The position numbers and the translations under genes were made by a program. From an uncultured Prevotellaceae bacterium (lineage in GTDB: Bacteria > Bacteroidota > Bacteroidia > Bacteroidales > Bacteroidaceae): a stretch of DNA of 64,000 bases. The notes beneath the pieces are model-generated. The model did no database searches. It saw only the letters and a program-made list of their open reading frames with translations, and was not told the origin of the DNA. This document shows positions 25,685 to 34,430 of the stretch, one piece after another (the stretch's first letter is position 1; the number at the start of each line of letters is the position of its first letter). The stretch is taken from positions 27,417 through 91,416 of the forward strand of contig CAMWSK010000006.1 of assembly GCA_947176895.1 (NCBI GenBank), given 5' to 3'.

Positions 25685-27915
25685 GGCTCAGGCTCGGCAT
25701 ATTGCTTTTTCTTCTGGCGCTGACGCTCGCAGCCCGGTCGCAGTCCCTCAAGGCGCTCCCGGGCTCGACTGTATTCCGCGGTGACGTTGATACGGGCATC
25801 CCGTCTGACACCGCCGCCACCCGGGACAATAAGGTCTGGGGCCGCCGCGAGGCAAAGAAAGAGGCCCCTACGCCCATCGGTGTCAGCCAGTGGCGGGTGG
25901 ACGAACTGACCGGCGACAGCCTGGCCGCCGGGAATATGGATACGGTGGTCCACAACTTCCAGTTCTGGAACATGACCGAGGGAGCCAACGGCGAATACAC
26001 CATCCTGGGCAACCTGGGTTCGCCCCGCCTCTCGCGCCTCTTCCTCCACCGCAAGGCCGAGGACCCCTTCATCTTCATCCGCCAATACGACTACTTCCTC
26101 AACGGACAGGACGGGTTCCGCTTCAGCAACACCAAGAGCCCGCTGACCAACCTGGCCTACCACAAGATGGGCAACCGCACGAACGGCAGCGAACGTTTCC
26201 GTGCCTATTTCGCCTCGAATATCAACAAGCGCAGCGGCATCGGCTTCAAGGTGGACTACCTCTACGGCCGCGGCATGTTCAATTCCCAGGCCAACTCCAT
26301 GTTCGGTTCCACATTCTTCGGCTACCACATGGGCGAGCGCTACCAGATACATGCCTACATCGACGCCAACCACAACAAGATGGGCGAGAACGGAGGACTG
26401 GAGAGCGACATCTACATCACCGACCCTCAAAGCCTGCCCCAGCGCTACGGTTCGCGCGACATCCCCACGGCGCTCACCGAAACATGGAACCGGAACGACG
26501 GCGAGACCTACTTCCTCACCCACCGCTATCGCATGGGCTTCTACCGCGAGGTGGAGGTGCCCGACTCGCTCAAGCCGCAGATGCCGCCCGACTATGAGCT
26601 GCTCGACGAGCTGCCCGACAGCCTGCTGCAGGCCATCGACACGGACACGCTCCTGCGCCGCCAACTGGTGGACAGCCTCCGCCTGCAGTGGCAGAACGCC
26701 CAGGTACCGCCCCGCGAGTTCGTGCCCGTGAGCCTGGTCAACCACTCGTTCCGTGCCCGCACCATGCGCCATCGCTACTACAGCTATGCCGACGACCAGA
26801 TGGACTATCACACCAGCCTCTACTATGGCGATCCTGCCGATGTGAGAAACCGCGTCGACGGACTGGAAATCGAAAACACCCTGTCGCTCGGCATGATCGA
26901 GGGCTTCAACAAGTGGGCGGCCATGGGCATCACCCTCTTTGCCACCCATCATCTGGAGACCTATCGCCAGCCCGAGACGGTGGGCGACACGGTGGCCATG
27001 AAGCGCAACACCCTGCAAAAGGTGTATGTGGGCGGCCGCATCACCCGCCGCCGGGGCTCCTTGCTCCACTACGATGCCATGGGACGCTTCGTGGCTGCGG
27101 GAAAAGACATGGGAGAGTTTGACGTCGACGCCACCGTCGACCTCAATTTCCGCCTCGGGCGTAAGGACACCGTGGCGCTCATCGCCCGCGGTTACGTGAA
27201 GAATCAGAAGCCCGCCTGGCTGCTGAGGCATTACCACAGCCAGTTCGCCTGGTGGGACAACGACTTGGACAAGGAGTTCCGCACACGCATCGAGGGCACG
27301 CTCGGCAACCGCCGCACAAAAACCAGCCTCACCGTGGGCGTGGAGAACATCAAGAACGCGGCCTATCTGGCCATCGAGAGCACGCTCACCGGCGACAATC
27401 CCGCCAGCACCCTCACGGCTGACTACACCCGCGAGGTGCGTTCGCGCCAATACAGCGGCAGCGTGCAGCTGCTGGCCGTGGGACTCAAACAGGACTTCCA
27501 CATAGGCAAACCTCTGCATTGGGACAACGAGGTGTGGTTCCAGACCACCTCCAAGCCCGACATCCTGCCTCTGCCCTCGTGGAACCTCTACAGCAACCTC
27601 TACCTGAAGTTCCGCATAGCCAAGACGCTCAACGTGCAGCTGGGCGGCGACATCCGCTATTTCACCGCCTATTATGCCCCCGACTACAGTCCCGTGGCCA
27701 ACAGTTTCGCCGTGCAGGATGCCTCTCATCCCCGCGTGAAGCTGGGCAACTATCCCATCGTCAACGCCTATGCCAACCTCCATCTCAAGCGTTGCCGCCT
27801 GTATGTCTGTGCCCGCCATGTGAACTCCGGCAACGGCCGCCGCTTCTGGGCGCCCCACTATGCCATGGACCCGCTCACCATCAACTTCGGTCTCAGCTGG
27901 AACTTCTTCGACTGA
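25681..27915 (+). CDS. Putative porin (Bacteroidetes outer-membrane beta-barrel)
   Basis: 744 residues with a signal peptide (about 1-21, ARSQS). The body is rich in alternating amphipathic strands and aromatic residues and ends in INFGLSWNFFD, with the C-terminal aromatic pattern of an outer-membrane strand. It resembles the Bacteroidetes putative porin family (PF14121-like), whose substrates are mostly unknown. The ATG overlaps the previous stop. As the last gene of the run it may be co-expressed with the efflux system, but a direct mechanistic link is not shown. Confidence 0.75.
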   Translation: MRLRLGILLFLLALTLAARSQSLKALPGSTVFRGDVDTGIPSDTAATRDNKVWGRREAKKEAPTPIGVSQWRVDELTGDSLAAGNMDTVVHNFQFWNMTEGANGEYTILGNLGSPRLSRLFLHRKAEDPFIFIRQYDYFLNGQDGFRFSNTKSPLTNLAYHKMGNRTNGSERFRAYFASNINKRSGIGFKVDYLYGRGMFNSQANSMFGSTFFGYHMGERYQIHAYIDANHNKMGENGGLESDIYITDPQSLPQRYGSRDIPTALTETWNRNDGETYFLTHRYRMGFYREVEVPDSLKPQMPPDYELLDELPDSLLQAIDTDTLLRRQLVDSLRLQWQNAQVPPREFVPVSLVNHSFRARTMRHRYYSYADDQMDYHTSLYYGDPADVRNRVDGLEIENTLSLGMIEGFNKWAAMGITLFATHHLETYRQPETVGDTVAMKRNTLQKVYVGGRITRRRGSLLHYDAMGRFVAAGKDMGEFDVDATVDLNFRLGRKDTVALIARGYVKNQKPAWLLRHYHSQFAWWDNDLDKEFRTRIEGTLGNRRTKTSLTVGVENIKNAAYLAIESTLTGDNPASTLTADYTREVRSRQYSGSVQLLAVGLKQDFHIGKPLHWDNEVWFQTTSKPDILPLPSWNLYSNLYLKFRIAKTLNVQLGGDIRYFTAYYAPDYSPVANSFAVQDASHPRVKLGNYPIVNAYANLHLKRCRLYVCARHVNSGNGRRFWAPHYAMDPLTINFGLSWNFFD

Positions 27916-27940
27916 TTCCGGTTCCGTCGGACTCACGTAA
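27914..27940 (-). repeat. Copy of dispersed ACGYGAGTCCG motif
   Basis: Read on the minus strand, ACGTGAGTCCGACGGAACCGGAATC resembles the copies at 3909-4016 and 61747-61784. It begins at the last bases of the porin gene. Confidence 0.5.
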
Positions 27941-27992
27941 TGGATGGCATCTTGTCCGGGTATTGTATGTTATCAAAAAACAAGCAGAACGC

Positions 27993-28335
27993 CTATTCCC
28001 GTCTGATTTGAATCAGCTTTATGCCATTGCTCATTATCCATAACTTGAAGATGTTGCCCGAATGGTCCGCCTCCATGGCAATCCGGCAGTTCCGGGTGTC
28101 CGATTGCAAACACAGATAATCTTTTTCCAACGTATAGGTATAGACCGAGTCGGCAAAGAAGCCCGCCAAATCTCCGTTTTCCTCGCTCGTCCGGAGCGAA
28201 GGGCATTTTTATACCCGTTATTATGGCAATGTAACCTTCGTATAGAAGATATAATTCCCAATAACAATCTGTAATTCGTATGTTCCGTGTGTTGTGTCGG
28301 GGATAGTGAGTGTTTCATCATCTATTTCTGTGCTA
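27993..28335 (-). pseudogene. Decayed remnants of one or two small genes
   Basis: Two minus-strand fragments read like protein but have no start. The first (28335-28221) ends ...HGTYELQIVIGNYIFYTKVTLP-stop, like the C-terminus of small secreted DUF3244-type proteins. The second (about 28205-27993) contains AGFFADSVYTYTLEKDYL and FKLWIMSNGIKLIQIRRE-stop, in another frame and preceded by stops. The first fragment begins directly at the tail of repeat block B, as if its 5' part had been lost there. The rest of the 580-bp gap holds no gene. Confidence 0.4.
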
Positions 28336-28350
28336 TATTTGATGAATGTT

Positions 28351-28470
28351 GTCTGTCTGTAAAATCCCCGACCCGGAACCTTTGGAAAAAACATCAAGAC
28401 GTTTTTCAAAAACATGAACATGTTTCTGAAAAAGATGAACATGTTTCAGGCAAAACGTCCTCATGTTTTT
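28351..28470. repeat. CATG 21-bp tandem repeat, block B
   Basis: On the minus strand it has four units of about 21 bp, including AAACATGTTCATCTTTTTCAG and AAACATGTTCATGTTTTTG. They are followed by the same kind of tail as block A (GTCGGGGATTTTACAGAC, then ATTCATC). Unit order matches block A. It lies just downstream of the cytidylyltransferase stop. Confidence 0.85.
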
Positions 28471-28496
28471 CCGAAGTCTTGCAGGTATGTTTCTGC

Positions 28497-29246
28497 CTAC
28501 CCCTCGCGGGACAATAGTTTTTCCAGTGTGTGCAGGTCCTCGGCTGTGGTGAGCTTGAAGTTCAGCGGGCTGCCGGGAGCGATGAACAGGGGCATCGAGG
28601 GACAGAGAAGACGCACCAGCGTGTAGAGGCTTTGCGAGGGGGGCAGCGTGCCTTCGCGCCACGGACGCAGCAGGGTGCGCTGCAGGAAGCCTAAGGTGAA
28701 GGTCATGGGGGTCTGGGCACGCCACAGCACTTCGCGCTCCACCAGCTCGCGGCTCTGTATGCCGTCGGCCGACAACATGTAGGCCTCCGGACTCTGTATG
28801 GCGGTGATGGCGTTGCCGCTCCGGCGCATCACGTCCAGGTTGGCACGGATGAGGGCGGGGGTGAGCAGCGGGCGCACGCTGTCGTGCGTCATCACCCACA
28901 CGTGTTCGGGCTCCTCGCCGGCATAGAAGTCGGACAGGACCTGCAGCCCGTTCAGCAGGCTGTGGATGCCCGTGTCTCCTGCCTCGGGCAGCGTCCGCAG
29001 TTTGTCCACGCCCGCCCCGCCGGCCGCGCGGCGCACGAACGTCTGCCACGCGGGCGCACACACCACATGGATGTGGCTCACCGTCGGCTCTGACTGGAAA
29101 ACGGCCATCGTGTGCGCCACCACGGGACGCCCGCCCACGTCGACAAACTGCTTGGGCACGGTGCCGCCCACCCTCATGCCTTGGCCTCCGGCCAGCACCA
29201 GGGCGCACACCAGCGGTTCTACGCCTGCGGTTGGCTGTCTATCCAT
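28497..29246 (-). CDS. IspD/TarI-family cytidylyltransferase
   Basis: Transfers CMP from CTP to a sugar-alcohol phosphate. 249 residues from the ATG at 29246; the longer frame is rejected because it adds a nonsense-like extension inside the neighbour. The N-terminal CTP-binding loop is ALVLAGGQGMR (about 15-25), then VPKQFVDVGGRPVVAHT. The block THDSVRPLLT (about 118-127) and AQTPMTFTL fit TarI-like (ribitol-5-phosphate) enzymes at least as well as true IspD. It overlaps the upstream CDP-alcohol phosphotransferase gene by 28 bp, so the pair may make and use a CDP-alcohol. An IspD role in isoprenoid synthesis is not excluded. Confidence 0.75.
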   Translation of the reverse strand: MDRQPTAGVEPLVCALVLAGGQGMRVGGTVPKQFVDVGGRPVVAHTMAVFQSEPTVSHIHVVCAPAWQTFVRRAAGGAGVDKLRTLPEAGDTGIHSLLNGLQVLSDFYAGEEPEHVWVMTHDSVRPLLTPALIRANLDVMRRSGNAITAIQSPEAYMLSADGIQSRELVEREVLWRAQTPMTFTLGFLQRTLLRPWREGTLPPSQSLYTLVRLLCPSMPLFIAPGSPLNFKLTTAEDLHTLEKLLSREG

Positions 29247-30175
29247 CGGATGGTCTCTTTGCAAAGGGCCTCGTGGCGGGCTATCATATAATAAAGGAGG
29301 GGCTGCAGCACCACGGCCTCGAACAGCACGTAGACCCACGGCTCGCCCGCCAGGAGCGAGACGAAGAGCACGATGACGCGCGTGTCAAAGGTAAGGATAT
29401 TGGTCAGCGGCATCAGCGGCAGGCTGCCTTGGCGGAAGCGGCGGCGCAGCTCATCGGGCATGTCGCCCTCAGGCCAGCGTTGGCGGATGCGGGCAAAGAG
29501 GGTCTGGAACTGAGGTGAGCGGCGCTCCTGGGCGCGGGTGTAGCTGACATAAAAGAAGAGGTAGAGCTTGGAGAACCAGTCTCCGCTGAGCCATCTCAGC
29601 GACTCGTATTGCTTGCGCACGCGGATGCTCCGGTCCAGCTCCGCCCGCGCGCCCGGCAGGAAGTAGAGGTGCACGTTGCGGTAGTAGTCGGCCATCTGGC
29701 ACTGCACGGCGTGGCAGAACACGCCCACCAGGGTGCAGAAGATATAAATCCACGGCCCCCATGTGTATTGCGGGAAGAAAGGCATGGGAGCGTCGTGCAG
29801 GCGGATGCTCAGGAACAGATAGATGAAGAAGAACCATACATCGCCGGCAAAGCCGTCGAGTATGCGGCCCAGGAGCGTCTTCTTGCCCGTCATGCGTGCC
29901 AGCTGGCCGTCGGCGCAGTCAAACCAGTTGGCCCACACCAGCAGGCCCATGCCTGTGAGGTTCATCCCCATCGTGTCGCGGCCCATAAACCAGGCCGCCG
30001 CCACCCCCAGGACGATGCTGGCCAGGGTGACGGCGATGGGGTGTACACCCAGGCGGCGGAAGAAAAGTGCCCACAGATAGCCGGGTGTGCGGGTGACGTA
30101 TAGTTCGAAGGCCCCTTCGGTGTCGGGGCTTTTCATTGTGCTTTGCACACGTTGTGTCAATGATATTTTAGCCAT
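29219..30175 (-). CDS. CDP-alcohol phosphotransferase (CDP-OH family)
   Basis: An integral membrane enzyme that joins a CDP-activated group to an alcohol. 318 residues from the ATG at 30175; upstream codons of the frame fall in the promoter region. The diagnostic signature D-G-x2-A-R-x8-G-x3-D-x3-D is complete (DGQLARMTGKKTLLGRILDGF..., about 85-110). Several hydrophobic segments follow, with the last near 270-300. It overlaps the start of the cytidylyltransferase gene. The acceptor and product (phospholipid, inositol- or polyol-phosphate) are unknown. Confidence 0.85.
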   Translation of the reverse strand: MAKISLTQRVQSTMKSPDTEGAFELYVTRTPGYLWALFFRRLGVHPIAVTLASIVLGVAAAWFMGRDTMGMNLTGMGLLVWANWFDCADGQLARMTGKKTLLGRILDGFAGDVWFFFIYLFLSIRLHDAPMPFFPQYTWGPWIYIFCTLVGVFCHAVQCQMADYYRNVHLYFLPGARAELDRSIRVRKQYESLRWLSGDWFSKLYLFFYVSYTRAQERRSPQFQTLFARIRQRWPEGDMPDELRRRFRQGSLPLMPLTNILTFDTRVIVLFVSLLAGEPWVYVLFEAVVLQPLLYYMIARHEALCKETIRWIDSQPQA

Positions 30176-30183
30176 AGCAGATA

Positions 30184-30191
30184 CAAATGTA
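30184..30191 (-). promoter_or_regulatory. -7 box for the CDP-alcohol phosphotransferase operon
   Basis: TACATTTG on the minus strand, about 9 bp before the ATG at 30175. The start may be nearly leaderless. Confidence 0.45.
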
Positions 30192-30225
30192 CGGAAAAAA
30201 ACATGCACGTGTGATAAAAAAAACA

Positions 30226-30233
30226 TATCTTTG
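30226..30233 (+). promoter_or_regulatory. -7 promoter box of mscL
   Basis: TATCTTTG, 31 bp before the mscL ATG. The -33 region is A-rich without a clear TTTG. Confidence 0.5.
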
Positions 30234-30263
30234 CGAACGATTCATCATTAATTACCAAAGAAA

Positions 30264-30689
30264 ATGTCAATCATTCAAGAATTTAAGGAATTTGCCGTGA
30301 AGGGCAACGCCATCGACATGGCCGTCGGTGTCATCGTGGGTCAGGCCTTTGGCAAGATTGTGACCAGTATCGTCAACGACATCATCATGCCCCCCATCGG
30401 CGTTCTGCTGGGCGGTATGGACTTCAGCGACTTGTCCGTCACGCTGAAAAAAGCCACCGAGGTGGACGGTGTGGTGACGGAGGCCGTGACGCTGAACTAC
30501 GGCGCTTTTGTGCAGACGTGCATCGATTTCCTCATCGTGGCCTGGTGTGTGTTCATGATGGTGAAGCTCATCAACCGCTTCAACCGCAAGAAAGCCGAAA
30601 CACCTGCCGCTCCTGCTCCCGCCCCCGAACCCACGACCGAGGAAAAGCTTTTGAGCGAAATCCGTGACCTGTTGAAAGACAAGAAATAA
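30264..30689 (+). CDS. mscL: Large-conductance mechanosensitive channel
   Basis: A homopentameric inner-membrane valve that opens under hypo-osmotic stress. 141 residues, the usual length. The N-terminal [27 protein letters not shown] is the conserved pore helix TM1. TM2 is near 78-100 ([18 protein letters not shown]), followed by a Pro/Ala linker and the C-terminal bundle helix ([16 protein letters not shown]). It is a single gene, divergent from the CDP-alcohol phosphotransferase. Confidence 0.97.
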   Translation: MSIIQEFKEFAVKGNAIDMAVGVIVGQAFGKIVTSIVNDIIMPPIGVLLGGMDFSDLSVTLKKATEVDGVVTEAVTLNYGAFVQTCIDFLIVAWCVFMMVKLINRFNRKKAETPAAPAPAPEPTTEEKLLSEIRDLLKDKK

Positions 30690-30783
30690 GGCCATCCGTG
30701 TTATATATATAATGGTACGCGCGAGGAGAAAGGGATAAATCGAAAAAATTATAGAAAAATTTTTTAAAAAAGCGCGAAAACAT

Positions 30784-30814
30784 TTTGCGCGTATGAAAAA
30801 ACAGCGTACCTTTG
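30784..30814 (+). promoter_or_regulatory. Strong promoter of the small acidic lipoprotein gene
   Basis: TTTG (30784-30787), 19 nt, TACCTTTG (30807-30814): a perfect consensus. An AT-rich stretch lies upstream. Confidence 0.8.
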
Positions 30815-30863
30815 CACCCGGATTTAGAAAACAAAAATAATTAATCAATTAAAAAAGAAGATT

Positions 30864-31208
30864 ATGAAGAAGATTTTCGCACTTGTAGCCGTTGCCATGG
30901 TTTCTGCTACTGCTTTCGTTAGCTGCACCAAGGGTGCTTCTGTTGAGGCTTTGAAGGAGCTGGCTGCTGCCGACAGCGCTGACACCGCCGCCATCCTGGA
31001 TATGGTTGAGACCCTGAAGGCCGACACCACCATCTGCGCTGACGCTGCTGCTGTGGCTACCATCGACAGCATCGCTGCTCTGTTCACCGTTGTTGAGGAG
31101 GATGTTATCGAGGAGACCGAGTGCTGCGCTGACACCACCGCTTGCGACAGCACCTGCGCTGACACCATCGGGGCTGTTGAGGTTGTTGAGGCTGAGCCCG
31201 CCATCTAA
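30864..31208 (+). CDS. Small acidic Ala/Asp/Cys-rich lipoprotein
   Basis: 114 residues. A lipoprotein signal ends at the lipobox FVSC (Cys20). The mature part is low-complexity and highly acidic, rich in Ala, Asp, Thr and Val, with a C-terminal Cys cluster (ECCADTTACDSTCADT, about 87-102). No known domain is recognised. A perfect promoter and a strong terminator at 31241 make it a monocistronic, probably well-expressed gene. Codon use is uniform (GCT, GAC, ACC), consistent with high expression. Function is unknown. Confidence 0.7.
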   Translation: MKKIFALVAVAMVSATAFVSCTKGASVEALKELAAADSADTAAILDMVETLKADTTICADAAAVATIDSIAALFTVVEEDVIEETECCADTTACDSTCADTIGAVEVVEAEPAI

Positions 31209-31240
31209 TCAGTTGCTGCAAGAGTAAAAGAGAATAAAAA

Positions 31241-31272
31241 AGAGGGACGGATGAAAATCCGTCTCTCTTTTT
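31241..31272 (+). terminator. Terminator of the small acidic lipoprotein gene
   Basis: AGAGGGACGGAT-GAAA-ATCCGTCTCTCT followed by a T-run. The T-run overlaps the -33 element of the next promoter. Confidence 0.85.
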
Positions 31273-31300
31273 GTTTTCTCGCCTTTCTTCGCTATCTTTG
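31270..31300 (+). promoter_or_regulatory. Promoter of the second small lipoprotein gene
   Basis: TTTG (31270-31273), 19 nt, TATCTTTG (31293-31300). It overlaps the T-run of the preceding terminator. Confidence 0.75.
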
Positions 31301-31331
31301 CATCGCATCCATATTATACATGTTAAGCAAA

Positions 31332-31568
31332 ATGATGAAGAAAAGAACGATTGCCGCCGTTGTCCTGGCCGGGTCGATGGCCTTTGCCCTGTCCTCTTGT
31401 GGCCGTGGCAACAAGAATGTTGAGGCTCCCGTGAGCGACTCGCCCGCCCAGGTGGAGGACGAGGCCGGACTTTCCGGAGAAGAGAACAACCTTCCTGCCG
31501 GGAACGCCGGTGAGGAAACCACCGCCCGGCCCGATTCTTTGGCTGCCGCTCAGGTAAGCGGGGAATAG
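31332..31568 (+). CDS. Small lipoprotein of unknown function
   Basis: 78 residues from MMKKRTIAAVVLAGS. The upstream part of the frame overlaps the promoter and is rejected. The lipobox is LSSC, with Cys about residue 23. The mature chain is short, acidic and Pro/Glu/Ala-rich with no predicted fold. Its context is the same as the preceding small lipoprotein, with its own promoter and hairpin terminator. Function unknown. Confidence 0.6.
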   Translation: MMKKRTIAAVVLAGSMAFALSSCGRGNKNVEAPVSDSPAQVEDEAGLSGEENNLPAGNAGEETTARPDSLAAAQVSGE

Positions 31569-31606
31569 GAAGCCGAATAATCGCCCGTTTTTCGCGGGGC
31601 AAGGAA

Positions 31607-31656
31607 CATCAAGGCATCGCGGTGTTGACCGACGTCAACACCGCGATGCCTTGATG
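31607..31656. terminator. Long perfect hairpin between convergent genes
   Basis: A 23-bp perfect stem (31607-31629 with 31634-31656) and a CGAC loop, with T-rich sequence on the right. It lies between the lipoprotein gene and the amylomaltase gene, so it can stop both transcripts. Confidence 0.8.
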
Positions 31657-31687
31657 CTTTTGTTTTTCCGATTGCTTCCTCTTCGCT

Positions 31688-34378
31688 CTACTGCCTCTTG
31701 TTACACAGCTCGCGCACCTGGAGCGTGAAGGCATGGTTGGCGATGAGGTGCTCGATGGTGGTGTGCATGCGATAGCGCCAATAGTGATGCGGGTCGGCGG
31801 GGATGTTGATGCGCTCGGCATTGGCGTCGGGCAGGCGCAGGCACTCGTCAATGGCCATCCAGTCCTGCAGGGAGAGGACGCAAAGCATGGAGGGGGATGC
31901 CAACTGGTTTTGTATGATGTCCCGGGCCAGCCAGGCGGGCAGGGGGTGGGGGGCCGTGCCGTCGCGCCGCATGGAGGCGTTGTAATAGTGCTGCGTGCGT
32001 GTCTCGTCCTCGTCCCACCACTGGCGCAGGGTGGGCATGTCGTGGGTGAAGAGCGTGCATACCGAACGGTAGGGGTTGCGGTCGAGCAGGCCGAAGGGCA
32101 CGTGGGGAGCCTTGGGCATCGACTGGATCTCGAGCGAGAGGATGCGCAGCTCGTTCATCACCCATGCCACACATTCGGGCACCATGCCCAGGTCTTCGGC
32201 GCAGACGAGCATACGTGTGGCCTCCACCAGGCGGGGCAGCTTCTTCATGGCTTCGTTGTACCAGAAGTTGTTGTTGCGCTGGTAGTAATAGTCGTGGTAG
32301 AGGCGGTCGAAGGCCTGCTTGTCCTTGTCCCACAACGCTTCGTAGACGGTGGTCTGCCAGGCTGTGATGCGGGGATGGTAGAGGCCCTGTTGCTTGTGGT
32401 CTTTCACGAAGAGCACGTTGGTGACGAGCGTCATCAGCCCCTGCTTCAGCTTCTTGTTCGGTTCCTCGGGCAGCGCGTGGAAATAGGCTTCGATTTTGCG
32501 TTCGGTGTCGAACTCGGGTTTGAGTTGCAGGATGTCGTCGTGGAGGGGTTGCAGGAAACGCTCGGTCACCTGCATGGCCAGCGGACCGAAGAGCCGCTCC
32601 ACCACCCATTGGCTGATGAAGGGGCGTGTGAGGTGCTCCTCGTTGAAGGTCAGCCCGTAGCCCTCGATTTCCTCGGCGGTGAGCCCCAAGGATGGGGAGA
32701 ACTGCCCCAGCAGTCCGTGGACGCACTCGATGGGAATCTCCCAGATGCGGAAGAAGCCCAGCACGTGGTCGATGCGGTAGGCGTCGAAGTACCGGGCCAT
32801 GTTCCGGAAGCGCCGCACCCACCAGCGGCATCCGTCGGCCAGCATGGCCGGCCAGTTGTAGGTGGGGAAGCCCCAGTTCTGTCCGTTGGCCGAGAAGTCG
32901 TCGGGTGGCGCACCGGCCTGTCCGTTCATGTTGAAATAGTCGGGTTCCATCCACACGTCACATCCGTTGCGGCAGACGCCGATGGGTATGTCGCCCTTCA
33001 GCACCACGCTCTGCCGGCGGGCATGGGCGTGTGCGTCGGCCAACTGGCGGGAGAGCACGAACTGCACGAAGTAGTAGTAGGCCACTTCGGCATAGGCTTC
33101 GGTGCCGGGTGTCGAGAGCTGTTCGCGGTCGGATTCGTTCCACCGGCTGTGGCCCGTCCATTGGGTGAAGTCCGTTGTGCCGAGCGTGTCGCGCAGATGG
33201 CAATATTGTGCGTAGGGTACGAGCCATGACTGGCTTTCGTTCCAGAAGGTCTTGTAGTCGTTGCTCCGCATCATGGTTTCTCCCTCCTGTGCGAAGATTT
33301 CGCGCAGGTAGGCTTCCTTGGCGCGTATCACCTGCTCATAGTCCACTTGGGGCAGGGCGTTGAGCGTCTGTCTCAGGGTTTCGTAGTGCCGGCGGCGTGC
33401 CTTGTCGCGCAGGGGCGGCAGTTGGCGCAGGTCGGCATAGAGGGGGTGGAGCGCGAAGATGCTGATGCAGCTGTAGGGATAGGAGTCGCTGTAGGAGTGG
33501 GTGGAGGTGGTGTCGTTCACGGGAAGTATCTGCAGCACGCGCTGTCCGGACCGGCTCACCCAGTCGGCCATGAGGCGCAGGTCGCCGAAGTCGCCCACGC
33601 CGAAACTGCCCTCGCTGCGCAGCGAGAACACGGGGATGAGCGTGCCCGCCATGCGCTGGTCGGGCAGGGCGAAGAAGGCTTGGTCCAGTTCGTAGACCAC
33701 CATCTCGCCTTGATGCACGTCCACCACGCTGACGGTCCGGTTCAGACCCTCCTCCCAAAGGAAAAAGCCGGGGTCGTCATCGCGGCAGATGGCGAACTTG
33801 AGTTCGATGGTTTCTCCGCTCAACGTCTTGGCATCAAGGTCTACGGCCCACTCGTTATAGTTCTGTTGTGTCATGGGCACGGCACGGTGTGGGTCCCAGG
33901 CACCCAGTGTCTCGTTGTCTCCGATGACGGCCAGCCGCTGCCCTTCCACCAGTTGGGGTGCCCTGACCACCAGTCTCACAGCCCGTCCCATGGTGCTTTT
34001 GGGCAGGGGGCGGGGGTGCTGATGGTTGAGCGTGTCGGTGAAGGCCACGCTGTATCGGTAGCTGTCTTGCGGCATCTCCTGCCAACGGCAGTAGACGTTG
34101 AGCATCTTCCGTTCGGGGTTGTCGGTCACCAGACGGTGGCAGATGGTGGTCCATTCGTGCCGCTTCGTGTCGTGCCCGTCGCCCATCGAGAAGAAGTAGT
34201 CCAGTGCCTGCTGTTTCTCGGGCACCTGTATGGTGCAGGTCCACAGCCCGTCCTGCCGGCATTCCATTTTGAATTTCCGTTCCTTCAGTGTCCCGTCGCT
34301 TTGTGGGGCGCGGGTGTGTATGTACAGTTCTTCGCCGAAGTGAGTGGGGTAGTGGATATGGAAATGGATGGTTTTCAT
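31688..34378 (-). CDS. malQ: DPE2-like 4-alpha-glucanotransferase with starch-binding domains
   Basis: Transfers glucan segments during maltose and starch metabolism in the cytosol. At 896 residues it is far longer than E. coli MalQ. Two N-terminal CBM20-like modules (about 1-110 and 130-245; the second shows LAVIGDNETLGAWDPHRAVPM) precede a GH77 barrel starting near 255 (GTLIPVFSLRSEGSFGVGDFGDL). Catalytic regions are visible at FDAYRIDHVLGFFRIW, LVCAEDLGMVPECV and THDMPTLRQWW. This architecture matches DPE2-type enzymes of plants and Bacteroidetes. No signal peptide is present. Confidence 0.93.
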   Translation of the reverse strand: MKTIHFHIHYPTHFGEELYIHTRAPQSDGTLKERKFKMECRQDGLWTCTIQVPEKQQALDYFFSMGDGHDTKRHEWTTICHRLVTDNPERKMLNVYCRWQEMPQDSYRYSVAFTDTLNHQHPRPLPKSTMGRAVRLVVRAPQLVEGQRLAVIGDNETLGAWDPHRAVPMTQQNYNEWAVDLDAKTLSGETIELKFAICRDDDPGFFLWEEGLNRTVSVVDVHQGEMVVYELDQAFFALPDQRMAGTLIPVFSLRSEGSFGVGDFGDLRLMADWVSRSGQRVLQILPVNDTTSTHSYSDSYPYSCISIFALHPLYADLRQLPPLRDKARRRHYETLRQTLNALPQVDYEQVIRAKEAYLREIFAQEGETMMRSNDYKTFWNESQSWLVPYAQYCHLRDTLGTTDFTQWTGHSRWNESDREQLSTPGTEAYAEVAYYYFVQFVLSRQLADAHAHARRQSVVLKGDIPIGVCRNGCDVWMEPDYFNMNGQAGAPPDDFSANGQNWGFPTYNWPAMLADGCRWWVRRFRNMARYFDAYRIDHVLGFFRIWEIPIECVHGLLGQFSPSLGLTAEEIEGYGLTFNEEHLTRPFISQWVVERLFGPLAMQVTERFLQPLHDDILQLKPEFDTERKIEAYFHALPEEPNKKLKQGLMTLVTNVLFVKDHKQQGLYHPRITAWQTTVYEALWDKDKQAFDRLYHDYYYQRNNNFWYNEAMKKLPRLVEATRMLVCAEDLGMVPECVAWVMNELRILSLEIQSMPKAPHVPFGLLDRNPYRSVCTLFTHDMPTLRQWWDEDETRTQHYYNASMRRDGTAPHPLPAWLARDIIQNQLASPSMLCVLSLQDWMAIDECLRLPDANAERINIPADPHHYWRYRMHTTIEHLIANHAFTLQVRELCNKRQ

Positions 34379-34430
34379 GGTCGGGGTTGTTGTTTGGTTA
34401 AGCGTTTTCTCTCATACGTCGCGATGTGTG

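Noticed and set aside
25588..27936. 782-codon open frame on the minus strand
   Set aside because: Antisense to the putative porin; no recognisable domain and low-complexity Val/Glu/Gly sequence.
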